54,542 nt of DNA from positions 1 to 54,542 of the forward strand of contig JAHEMN010000007.1 of the NCBI GenBank assembly GCA_024643645.1, read 5' to 3'. This document shows, in pieces, positions 25,103-33,373 of this stretch. This stretch comes from Chitinophagaceae bacterium (GTDB taxonomy: Bacteria; Bacteroidota; Bacteroidia; Chitinophagales; Chitinophagaceae). The position numbers were made by a program, and so were the translations under genes. Position 1 is the first letter of the stretch, and every line of letters begins with the position of its first letter. Under the pieces are notes generated by a model. The model was not told the origin of the DNA. It did no database searches and worked only from the letters and a program-made list of their open reading frames with translations.

Positions 25103-25129
25103 AAACCTTCGGAAACCCGGAGGTTTTTT
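25103..25129 (+). terminator. Thiolase gene terminator
   Basis: AAACCTTCGG (25103-25112) and CCGGAGGTTT (25117-25126) form a 10-bp stem with one G-U, closed by a 4-base loop and followed by T residues. Confidence 0.85.
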
Positions 25130-25281
25130 ATTACTTATTTAATTCTTTCCCTGATCGATTGGATGATCTTTATTGTATGTTCTCTTGAGTTTTCAATAAA
25201 TAATCGATGTGTATTCATACAGGTGCTTTTTTTGTAATGAATTCGATAATTCTTCTATAATTTAATAATTTGCCTAACTGT

Positions 25282-25803
25282 ATGGAAGATGTCAAAATTA
25301 TATATGCAACTGAACAAGATTCAGCATTGATTGCAGAAATTAGCAGGGAAACTTTTTATGATACTTTCGCTTCTGCCAATTCGAAGGAAAATATGGATAA
25401 ATTCATGAATGAGACTTTTTCTAACGAACAGTTGAAAAATGAAGTAGGAAAACAAGGTAATATTTTTTTATTGGCATATGAAAATGATCATCCTGTGGGA
25501 TATGCTTTTCTCAAAGAAAATAGTAATGCTCCTGAACTTGTCAATACTGATTGTATTGAAATTTCAAGGATATATGTCAGGATACCATTTATTGGAAAAG
25601 GTATCGGTAAAAAGTTGATGCAAAAGTGTATAGATATAGCACAACAAAAAATGAGATCTGTTTTATGGCTGGGAGTTTGGGAGAAAAATAGGAGTGCAAT
25701 CGATTTTTATGAGAAATGGGGGTTTGAAAAGTTTTCTACTCATTTTTTTCAATTGGGTGATGATGAGCAGACAGACTGGTTAATGAAAAAGCGGTTGACA
25801 TGA
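25282..25803 (+). CDS. GNAT-family N-acetyltransferase
   Basis: This 173-residue protein has a GNAT acetyltransferase fold (PF00583). I use the ATG at 25282; the in-frame TTG at 25270 is less likely. The acetyl-CoA pyrophosphate loop is in YVRIPFIGKGIGKKLM (about residues 103-118), preceded by the EISRIYV strand and followed by the WLGVWEKNRSAIDFYEKWGF block. This pattern fits GNATs that acetylate small amines or polyamines, but the substrate is unknown. It lies 54 bases before hutI on the same strand. Confidence 0.9.
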   Translation: MEDVKIIYATEQDSALIAEISRETFYDTFASANSKENMDKFMNETFSNEQLKNEVGKQGNIFLLAYENDHPVGYAFLKENSNAPELVNTDCIEISRIYVRIPFIGKGIGKKLMQKCIDIAQQKMRSVLWLGVWEKNRSAIDFYEKWGFEKFSTHFFQLGDDEQTDWLMKKRLT

Positions 25804-25857
25804 TACAGTTTAATTGTAATGGTTTATATTGCCACTCTCCATTCAAAACAGGTTAAT

Positions 25858-27093
25858 ATGAGGACTCAAATAGTAAATATCAAAGAGCTTATTAATACAA
25901 GGAAGGAGAATAAATTACTTCGGGGAAAAGAATTAGCTGATTTACCTATAATAAAAAATGCATATTTATTCATTGAGGATGGAATTATTTCTGGTTATGG
26001 TAAGATGGAAGATTTGCCTGCTCAATTCAAAAGTGAATCATCAATAGATGCGTCAGGGAAATTTATATTGCCGGCCTGGTGTGATAGCCATACACATATT
26101 GTTTTTGCAGCCAGCCGGGAAGAAGAGTTTATTGATAAGATAAAAGGTTTAAGCTATGCAGAAATTGCAGCTAAAGGTGGTGGCATTTTAAATTCTGCCA
26201 AAAAGTTGAATGAAGCATCAGAGGATGATCTTTTTAATTCAGCCTGGAAAAGGTTAGAGGAAGTTAGCAGACTGGGTACCGGTGCAATTGAAATAAAAAG
26301 TGGTTATGGTCTAACTGTAGATGGTGAATTGAAAATGCTTAGGGTCATTAAAAAATTGAAAGAGAGATCAAAACTATCAATTAAAGCAACTTTTCTTGGT
26401 GCTCACACTTATCCTTTAGAATTCAAGGAAGATCATCAAGGTTATATTGATTGTATCATCAATGAAATGTTGCCAGCAATAGCTAATGAAAAATTAGCTG
26501 ATTATATTGATGTGTTTTGTGAGAATGGTTTTTTTACTCCTGAAGAAACAGAAACAATATGCCGGGCAGGTATGAGTGTAGGTTTGAAGCCAAAAATTCA
26601 TGCCAATCAATTGAATTTATCAGGAGGAACAGAAGTTGGAGTTAAATTAGGTGCTGTCAGTGTTGATCATCTGGAAACAATGGATGAAGGGGCAATAAAC
26701 ACATTGGCTCAATCAAATACAATAGGCACATTATTGCCATCAGCAGCTTTCTTTTTACGTATGCCATTTCAACCTGCAAGACAGTTGATCGATGCAGGAT
26801 GTGCAATCGCTTTAGCAACGGACTATAATCCCGGTTCTTCACCATCAGGAAATATGAACCTGGTAAATGCAATGAGTTGTATACAAATGAAAATGTTGCC
26901 GGAAGAAGTTATCAATGCTTCAACGATCAATGGAGCATATGCAATGGAATTGGAAAATCAGTTGGGAAGTATAACAGTTGGAAAAAGAGCCAATTTTATT
27001 TTAACCAAACCAATTTCTTCTTTAGCCTATTTGCCTTATGCTTTCGGATCTAATTTAATAGAAAAAGTGATGATTGGTGGTGAATGGCTATAG
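25858..27093 (+). CDS. hutI: Imidazolonepropionase HutI
   Basis: HutI hydrolyses 4-imidazolone-5-propanoate to N-formimino-L-glutamate, the third step of histidine degradation. From the ATG at 25858 it has 411 residues. The metal-binding DSHTH gives His78 and His80. FLGAHTYPLEF, HANQLNLSGG, DHLE and the late Asp in TDYNPGSSPSGN complete the amidohydrolase site. The upstream in-frame ATG at 25819 would add a 13-residue extension that does not look like the family. It leads into ftcD after 16 bases. Confidence 0.95.
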   Translation: MRTQIVNIKELINTRKENKLLRGKELADLPIIKNAYLFIEDGIISGYGKMEDLPAQFKSESSIDASGKFILPAWCDSHTHIVFAASREEEFIDKIKGLSYAEIAAKGGGILNSAKKLNEASEDDLFNSAWKRLEEVSRLGTGAIEIKSGYGLTVDGELKMLRVIKKLKERSKLSIKATFLGAHTYPLEFKEDHQGYIDCIINEMLPAIANEKLADYIDVFCENGFFTPEETETICRAGMSVGLKPKIHANQLNLSGGTEVGVKLGAVSVDHLETMDEGAINTLAQSNTIGTLLPSAAFFLRMPFQPARQLIDAGCAIALATDYNPGSSPSGNMNLVNAMSCIQMKMLPEEVINASTINGAYAMELENQLGSITVGKRANFILTKPISSLAYLPYAFGSNLIEKVMIGGEWL

Positions 27094-27109
27094 TTATAAA
27101 AATCAATTT

Positions 27110-28762
27110 ATGCAACAGATAATAGAATGTGTTCCGAATTTTAGTGAAGGAAACGATTTGAATATCATTAAACAAATTACCGATCAGATCGAATCTGTAG
27201 AAGGTGTTCGTTTGTTGAATGTTGATCCGGGTAAGGCAACTAACAGAACCGTTGTTACTCTGGTTGGAAACCCTGAAGCAGTTATAGAAGCCGCATTTCT
27301 TGCTATTAAAAAAGCTGGGGAACTGATCGACATGAGTAAACATAAAGGAGAACATCCAAGAATGGGGGCTACTGATGTATGTCCGCTAATTCCAATCGCA
27401 AATATTTCGATGGAAGAAACAGCAAAGTTTGCTCAGCAATTGGCAGAAAGGGTTGGCAATGAATTACAAATTCCTGTTTATCTATATGAAGATGCGCAGC
27501 CAGATAAAAGCCGGAGTAATTTATCGGTGATAAGGGCAGGGGAGTATGAAGGATTTTTTAAAAAGATAAAAGAGCCGGAATGGAAACCGGATTTTGGCCC
27601 GGCAGAATTTGATACAAAAAGAGGAGGAACAGTTATTGGTGCAAGGGATTTCTTAGTAGCATATAATATTAATCTTAACACCACTTCTACAAGAAGAGCT
27701 AATGCAATTGCATTTGATGTTCGTGAAGCCGGAAGAAATGTGGAAGAGAATGGAAAAAAAGTAAATAAACCCGGTACGCTTAAATCAGTAAAAGCTATTG
27801 GTTGGTATATAGAAGAATATGGTGTTGCACAAATTTCGATGAACCTGACTAATATTAACATCACTCCGGTTCATATTGCTTTTGATGAAGTTTGTAAAAA
27901 AGCAGATGCAAGAGGTGTCAGAGTTACTGGTAGTGAGTTGGTCGGACTAGTTCCATTAAAGTCATTAACAGATGCTGGTAAATATTTTTTAAAAAAGCAA
28001 AAAAGATCGGTTGGTGTGGCAGAAAAAGAATTGATCAAAATAGCTGTGAAGTCGATGGGGCTTGATGAACTCGGCCCTTTTAAACCAGAAGAAAGGATCA
28101 TTGAATATTTGTTGAAAAGTCCGGTAGATTCAAAATTGGTTAATATGACCTTATCCGATTTTGCAGATGAAACTTCCAGTGAAAGTCCTGCTCCCGGTGG
28201 CGGTTCTATCAGTGCTTATATCGGCTCTTTAGGCATTGCATTAGCTACTATGGTAGCAAATCTGTCATCACATAAAAGGGGTTGGGACGATCGTTGGGAA
28301 GAATTTAGCAATTGGGCAGAAAAAGGGGAACAATTCAAAACAGAATTAGTGAACCTCGTAGATGCGGATACAAAAGCATTTAACAAGATAATGGAAGCTT
28401 TCAGCCTTCCTAAATCAACAGATGATGAAAAAACTATACGAACAAATGCAATACAGGAGGCTACAAAATTTGCTATAGAAATCCCGTATAAAGTAATGCA
28501 GGTTACTTATGATAGTATGGAAGTAATAAAAGCAATGGCAGAAATTGGAAATCCTAATTCTGTATCTGATGCTGGTGTTGGGGCTTTATGTGCCAGATCA
28601 GCCGTTATGGGTGCATTTATGAATGTAAGAATAAATACAACAGATTATAATGATAAAAATTTTGTGGCTGAAATATTGAAAAGTGGAAAGGAAATTGAGA
28701 ACAAAACCATAGCTTTAGAATCAGAAATTTTAAAAATTGTAGATGGAAAACTTGGAAATTAA
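27110..28762 (+). CDS. ftcD: Bifunctional glutamate formimidoyltransferase / formiminotetrahydrofolate cyclodeaminase
   Basis: FtcD moves the formimino group from formiminoglutamate to tetrahydrofolate and then releases ammonia to give 5,10-methenyl-THF. From the ATG at 27110 the protein has 550 residues. It begins QQIIECVPNFSEG, has the catalytic-position His82 in GEHPRMGATD, the second formiminotransferase subdomain at about 180-330, and then the helical cyclodeaminase domain from about 345 with SPAPGGGSISA. Both activities are thus in one chain, as in animals. Its end overlaps the annotated start of hutG by 20 bases. The pathway therefore may have two alternative ways to use formiminoglutamate. 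Confidence 0.95.
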   Translation: MQQIIECVPNFSEGNDLNIIKQITDQIESVEGVRLLNVDPGKATNRTVVTLVGNPEAVIEAAFLAIKKAGELIDMSKHKGEHPRMGATDVCPLIPIANISMEETAKFAQQLAERVGNELQIPVYLYEDAQPDKSRSNLSVIRAGEYEGFFKKIKEPEWKPDFGPAEFDTKRGGTVIGARDFLVAYNINLNTTSTRRANAIAFDVREAGRNVEENGKKVNKPGTLKSVKAIGWYIEEYGVAQISMNLTNINITPVHIAFDEVCKKADARGVRVTGSELVGLVPLKSLTDAGKYFLKKQKRSVGVAEKELIKIAVKSMGLDELGPFKPEERIIEYLLKSPVDSKLVNMTLSDFADETSSESPAPGGGSISAYIGSLGIALATMVANLSSHKRGWDDRWEEFSNWAEKGEQFKTELVNLVDADTKAFNKIMEAFSLPKSTDDEKTIRTNAIQEATKFAIEIPYKVMQVTYDSMEVIKAMAEIGNPNSVSDAGVGALCARSAVMGAFMNVRINTTDYNDKNFVAEILKSGKEIENKTIALESEILKIVDGKLGN

Positions 28763-29849
28763 TACCACAGTTAAAACAACTATTTCAGGAAATGGAACCA
28801 TGCCACACCTGAAAGTTTATAGTAAACAGGATGTCTTATCGTTAACTAAACTTCGCAGATTTGAAACGAAACTTGGTGAGCGGATAGAATTATTATCAGA
28901 TGCTACGGATATAGCATCTTCTATTGCAAACTCATCAGCAAAATATGTATTGTTTGGTATTCCTGAAGATCTTGGTGTAAAAGGAAATTATGGAATTGGT
29001 GGTGCCGATACATTGTGGATACCTTTTATGCAAAGTTTTTTAAATACCCAGAGCAATACTTTTTTGGATGGCAATGAAATATTATTGATAGGTTATTTTG
29101 ATTTTGGTGATATACAATACCTGATCGATACAACGGCGAAAAGTGAAGAGGAGAAAATTGAAGCATTCAGACATGCAGTAAATACAGTGGACGATGAAGT
29201 TGAACATTTAGCCAAAATAATTGCAGAGTCAAAAAAAATACCAATCGTTATTGGCGGAGGTCACAATAATACATACCCATTAATAAAAGGCACATCTAAG
29301 GGCTGGCATAAAGCTGGTGTTTTAGAACTCGCACAAATAAACTGTATTAATCTTGACACTCACGCAGATTACAGGGCCATGGAAGGCAGGCATAGTGGAA
29401 ACTCATTCCGATATGCAGATGAGGATGGTTATTTGAATAAATATTGTGTGATCGGATTACATGAAAATTATATACCACAAAATGTTTGGATCGATATTGT
29501 CAATAATCCTTTTATCGATTGCATCACTTATGAAGACATTTTTGTGCATGAAAAAAGAACCTTCATGCAGGCGGTATCTCATGCAACAGGGTTTACGGAA
29601 GATACATTAACCGGTATTGATCTGGATCTGGATGCCATACAAAATACATTAAGCAGTGCCATGACGCCTGTTGGTATTTCTGCAACCCAGGCAAGGCAAT
29701 ATGTATCATTTGCTGCCGCAGATAGTAAACCAGCCTATTTTCATATTTGCGAAGGGGCTACAAGGTTAAGTGATGGTAGGACAGATGCAACGAGCGGTAA
29801 ACTCATTGGCTATCTTGTAAGTGATTTTATAAAAGCAAACTCTATCTGA
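28743..29849 (+). CDS. hutG: Formimidoylglutamase HutG (arginase family)
   Basis: HutG hydrolyses N-formimino-L-glutamate to glutamate and formamide. The 368-residue protein is of the ureohydrolase fold with the Mn-ligand motifs GGGHNN, LDTHADYR and GIDLDLDA. The start is uncertain: the ATG at 28743 overlaps ftcD by 20 bases and adds 19 residues, while the ATG at 28800 (MPHLKVYSKQ) gives a family-like N-terminus and follows an AGGAA-like stretch. Alternatively it could be an agmatinase-like enzyme, but the position after hutI and ftcD favours HutG. Confidence 0.88.
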   Translation: MENLEINTTVKTTISGNGTMPHLKVYSKQDVLSLTKLRRFETKLGERIELLSDATDIASSIANSSAKYVLFGIPEDLGVKGNYGIGGADTLWIPFMQSFLNTQSNTFLDGNEILLIGYFDFGDIQYLIDTTAKSEEEKIEAFRHAVNTVDDEVEHLAKIIAESKKIPIVIGGGHNNTYPLIKGTSKGWHKAGVLELAQINCINLDTHADYRAMEGRHSGNSFRYADEDGYLNKYCVIGLHENYIPQNVWIDIVNNPFIDCITYEDIFVHEKRTFMQAVSHATGFTEDTLTGIDLDLDAIQNTLSSAMTPVGISATQARQYVSFAAADSKPAYFHICEGATRLSDGRTDATSGKLIGYLVSDFIKANSI

Positions 29850-30025
29850 TCGGCCATATAGTCTAATGTTCAAATAAAGCTTTGAAGCAGCGTTTTAGTT
29901 AAAAATCAGCCCCATTATAGGGGGATATTTCATTTTTTTCATACATGGTGTTGATAAAAGTGCTGATTTATAAATTATACCCCCTTTTCTTCAATTATTA
30001 ATATACAGTAGTTTAATTTTATAAT

Positions 30026-30544
30026 ATGAAATGGTTCATAAGCCTCATATTTGGTTTTTCATTTCTATTTGTAAATGGACAAAATGAATTTACTGCAACC
30101 GCATTTTATAAAGACTTTCAAAAAATTTATTCAGATGCACAAACCGGATTTACAAATTATATAGGGTCTGAAAGGAAAAATGAAAATGAAAAATCTGCTA
30201 CAGAATACAATGTAAAATTAATGTTGCCATTAGCCGATTCCGGTAAGATCGTAATTCCTGCTACCGGTCTCCCATATGTTATTTATTATTTTGAGCCCGA
30301 TAAAATGCGGCTGAAAGTGGATCAACGAGGTGCTAATCTCAGAGATGCAATTCTCAATGTATTAGGGGTTCAACTTCTTACAAGAACAGAAACACAAATT
30401 GTGGATAATCGTCCATTGACAAATTCATGGTACTTCATTAATCAAAATGAAAAGAGATTGGCATTTGCCGATTTCCATATGACGATCTACTATGAAAACG
30501 GAAAGTATAATTTATCTTTTGAGATAAGAGGAAAAGGTAACTGA
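30026..30544 (+). CDS. Exported protein of unknown function
   Basis: This 172-residue protein has a clear signal peptide (MKWFISLIFGFSFLFVNG, cleaved before QNEF). The mature part is mixed alpha/beta with no Cys. Its second half alternates polar and hydrophobic residues, with DFHMTIYYENGKYNLSFEI near the end. I recognise no family. It is 176 bases from hutG and converges with an ABC-F gene, so it is a single-gene unit. Periplasmic location is likely. Confidence 0.65.
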   Translation: MKWFISLIFGFSFLFVNGQNEFTATAFYKDFQKIYSDAQTGFTNYIGSERKNENEKSATEYNVKLMLPLADSGKIVIPATGLPYVIYYFEPDKMRLKVDQRGANLRDAILNVLGVQLLTRTETQIVDNRPLTNSWYFINQNEKRLAFADFHMTIYYENGKYNLSFEIRGKGN

Positions 30545-30546
30545 TC

Positions 30547-32490
30547 TTATTTGTTTTCCAGCTCCATTATTTTTTCAAATACTTTTTCATATTCAGCATT
30601 CAATTGATTTAATTCTGTCCCTGCTTTTTTATAATCATTTTCAGCATCAATAAATTTACCTTTATCTGAATAAATTGCAGGATCGGAAAGTGACAATTCT
30701 AATGTTGTCTTTTTCTTATTTAATAAGGCTATTTTTTCTTCCAGTTGCTGAAACTCCTTTTGCATTTTTTGTAATTCTTTTTTTGCTTCTTTGTCAATGG
30801 AAGTATTAACTGGCTTTTCTACTGGAGCAACAACTTTTTTGATTTCCGGCTGAATATTCTTTGAGGATTCCTTTTCTTTTTTCTGCAACGCCATTCTTTC
30901 TTTCCATTTCACCCATTCATCATATCCGCCTTTGAACTCTTTTATTTCATGATCAACTATTTCCCAGATCTTATTTGCAGTTTTTGAAACAAAATAACGG
31001 TCATGACTTACAAGAATGATACTGCCTTCATATTTTTTCAATGAGTCAATTAATAGATCACAACTATGCATATCAAGGTGGTTGGTCGGCTCATCAAGCA
31101 TCAGGAAATTTGCTTTGCTTACAATTACTTTTGCAAGTGCCACTCTTGCTTTTTCGCCACCACTAAGTATTTTGATCTTTTTGTCAGCATCATCTCCACT
31201 AAATAAAAAGCAACCTAACAATCCCCTCAATTCAAGGTCATTCATTTGACTTCCGCATTCTTTCATTTCATCCAGTATGGTATTGTTTATATTAAGTGCT
31301 TCCAACTGGTGCTGTGCATAAAAACTTTCTTCTACATTGTGGCCCCATTTTCTATCACCATTGGTAAAACTTTCCACACCTGCAATTATCCTGAGCAAGG
31401 TGGATTTACCTTTTCCGTTTGCCCCGATCAATGCGATCTTATCACCACGATCAATCTCAATAGTTGAGTTTTCAAAAATTACATTTTCGTCAAAAGCTTT
31501 TGAAACATTTTTTAATTCAACCAGCACACGGCCAGGTATTTTATCTACCCGGAAATTGATCCGGATATTTGGTCTTTCAATAGAAGCTTCTTCAATTCGA
31601 TCAAGTTTATCTAACTTCTTCATGATGCTCTGTGCCATTGCCGCTTTACTTGCTTTGGCTTTAAATCGTTCAACGAGCCTTTCATTTTGTCTTATATAAT
31701 CCTGTTGATTTTCATATGCTTTTTGCTGCATTTCAACCCGGATCGCTTTTTCTGTTTCATAATAGTCGTAATTGCCATTATATATATGTAATTGCTGTTG
31801 GTATACTTCTACAATTTTTGTCACCATCCTGTTCAGAAAATATTTATCATGGCTAACTATCACTACAGATCCCTGATAGTGCAATAAATATTTTTCCAGC
31901 CATTCAATAGAAGGAAGGTCAAGGTGGTTGGTAGGTTCATCTAATAGTAACAGATCGGGTTGTTGTAAGATCATTTTTGCCAACAGCACTCTCATTCTCC
32001 ATCCCCCGCTGAATTCTTTATAGGGTCTTTGAAGATCAGCATTTGAAAACCCTAAGCCCTGTAATACCTCTTCTGTTTTGTGATGAATATTATAACCATC
32101 CAGTGTATCCATTTCATGTAACTTATCGCTGTATTCATGCAATGTTTTTTCATCACCTGTTTTTTCCAATTCAATACCCAGGGCTTCAATTTCTTTTTCA
32201 AGCTGTATCACTTTTTCAAAAGCACTGAGTGCCACCTGTAATATTGAATCATTAGTATCGAAACTTAGCAGATCCTGATGCAAATAACCGATCGATGTTG
32301 TACGGCTTCTTTCTATAGTACCGGCAGAAGGCAAATATTCACCTACAAGTAATTTTAATAATGTTGATTTGCCCGTTCCGTTATAGCCTATTAAACCTAT
32401 CCTTTCACCTGGTTGTATATGCCAGGTGGCTTCTTCTACAATAGCCCTTGCACCAAATTCGAATGTCACATTTTGTAATCCTGCTAACAT
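30547..32490 (-). CDS. ABC-F family ATPase with C-terminal coiled coil
   Basis: ABC-F proteins are soluble tandem ATPases that act on the ribosome rather than in transport. The 647-residue protein has two nucleotide-binding domains: Walker A GYNGTGKST (35-43) and GANGKGKST (near residue 353), signature FSGGWRMRV and LSGGEKARV, and DEPTNHLD in both. A charged interdomain linker and a C-terminal coiled coil (about 560-645) give the size of YheS/Uup-type members. It has no membrane segments. Its upstream region is shared with a divergent gene. Confidence 0.93.
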   Translation of the reverse strand: MLAGLQNVTFEFGARAIVEEATWHIQPGERIGLIGYNGTGKSTLLKLLVGEYLPSAGTIERSRTTSIGYLHQDLLSFDTNDSILQVALSAFEKVIQLEKEIEALGIELEKTGDEKTLHEYSDKLHEMDTLDGYNIHHKTEEVLQGLGFSNADLQRPYKEFSGGWRMRVLLAKMILQQPDLLLLDEPTNHLDLPSIEWLEKYLLHYQGSVVIVSHDKYFLNRMVTKIVEVYQQQLHIYNGNYDYYETEKAIRVEMQQKAYENQQDYIRQNERLVERFKAKASKAAMAQSIMKKLDKLDRIEEASIERPNIRINFRVDKIPGRVLVELKNVSKAFDENVIFENSTIEIDRGDKIALIGANGKGKSTLLRIIAGVESFTNGDRKWGHNVEESFYAQHQLEALNINNTILDEMKECGSQMNDLELRGLLGCFLFSGDDADKKIKILSGGEKARVALAKVIVSKANFLMLDEPTNHLDMHSCDLLIDSLKKYEGSIILVSHDRYFVSKTANKIWEIVDHEIKEFKGGYDEWVKWKERMALQKKEKESSKNIQPEIKKVVAPVEKPVNTSIDKEAKKELQKMQKEFQQLEEKIALLNKKKTTLELSLSDPAIYSDKGKFIDAENDYKKAGTELNQLNAEYEKVFEKIMELENK

Positions 32491-32530
32491 ATTTTTAGAG
32501 TATTTGTCTTATTTGCTTTTTAACAAACCG

Positions 32531-32538
32531 CAAAAATA
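32531..32538 (-). promoter_or_regulatory. Candidate -7 box for the ABC-F gene
   Basis: The minus strand reads TATTTTTG, 40 bases before the ABC-F start codon. No TTTG -33 element is seen at the right distance. Confidence 0.4.
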
Positions 32539-32567
32539 ATGTATTACAACTTGCGGTTATGGTAGTT

Positions 32568-32575
32568 TATCTTTG
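32568..32575 (+). promoter_or_regulatory. Candidate -7 box for the DUF3347 operon
   Basis: TATCTTTG lies 48 bases before the start at 32624 and is divergent from the ABC-F box 30 bases away. The -33 region is weak. Confidence 0.4.
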
Positions 32576-32623
32576 CAGCGCTTTTATTCAATAAATATTA
32601 CAGCAATTTAACAATTTGACAAT

Positions 32624-33352
32624 ATGAAGGATGTTTTAAGTATACTCGCAATAGTATTACCGGCTTTAATTATTATCATTGGTTTCGTAAGGCTTTTTGC
32701 TAAAAATGCAAAAGGGGTTAATAGCCTGACCATGTTCTTTGCTATAATACTATTGGTTATAGGTTTATTGCGGTTTTTTATTTATGATAAAGCAACAAAA
32801 TCTGGTGATTCTGCACCAAAAGATCCTCCCTTATCAGTAAGTAAGCATAGTGATTCATTTAATAATTCTGTGGGTGATTTATTAACTGCTTACTATGGTA
32901 TGATAGAGGGATTTGTGAATTGGGATACAGTTGTTATAAATGAGAGAGGTAATGCTTTAATGCTTGCTTTTGATAGTTTGAAGCTTGATGAAATAAAAAA
33001 GGATAGCCTAATTTATCAAACAGCTCTTGATCCTTATAGTAATGCAAAAATCGAATTGGGGGCTATACTTGAAGATCCCTCATTATCAGAAAAAAGAGGT
33101 TCGCTGAATATCTTATCCGATAATCTTCGTAACCTGCTTGTAATTATTAAATATGATCAGGCGAAAGTATACTGGCAGGAGTGCCCAATGGCCTTTGATG
33201 GTGATAAGCCAGGCAACTGGCTCAGCAAAACTATAGCTGTCCGCAATCCTTATCTTGGCACAAAAGATCCGCAATATGGTAATAAGATGCTGGAATGTGG
33301 CGGGCCCAAGGATACAATAGATTTTGTTGCAGATAATGCAACAAAAAACTAA
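32624..33352 (+). CDS. Membrane-anchored DUF3347-like protein
   Basis: This 242-residue protein has two hydrophobic helices (about 5-26 and 35-54) and then a helical domain of about 165 residues on the far side of the membrane. The C-terminal blocks CPMA (Cys187), GNWLS, RNPY and KMLECG (Cys225) are those of DUF3347 (PF11827), a domain often found in Bacteroidota next to copper or silver efflux systems. Two Cys and two Met in these blocks could bind a soft metal, but that is inference. It precedes a TonB-dependent receptor gene by 21 bases. Confidence 0.72.
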   Translation: MKDVLSILAIVLPALIIIIGFVRLFAKNAKGVNSLTMFFAIILLVIGLLRFFIYDKATKSGDSAPKDPPLSVSKHSDSFNNSVGDLLTAYYGMIEGFVNWDTVVINERGNALMLAFDSLKLDEIKKDSLIYQTALDPYSNAKIELGAILEDPSLSEKRGSLNILSDNLRNLLVIIKYDQAKVYWQECPMAFDGDKPGNWLSKTIAVRNPYLGTKDPQYGNKMLECGGPKDTIDFVADNATKN

Positions 33353-33373
33353 TATAGTTGTAATTTAAAAGTT

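Noticed and set aside
29910-29923. CCCC-ATTATA-GGGG hairpin after hutG
   Set aside because: Only four base pairs, and the T tract is 8 or more bases away; too weak to call a terminator.
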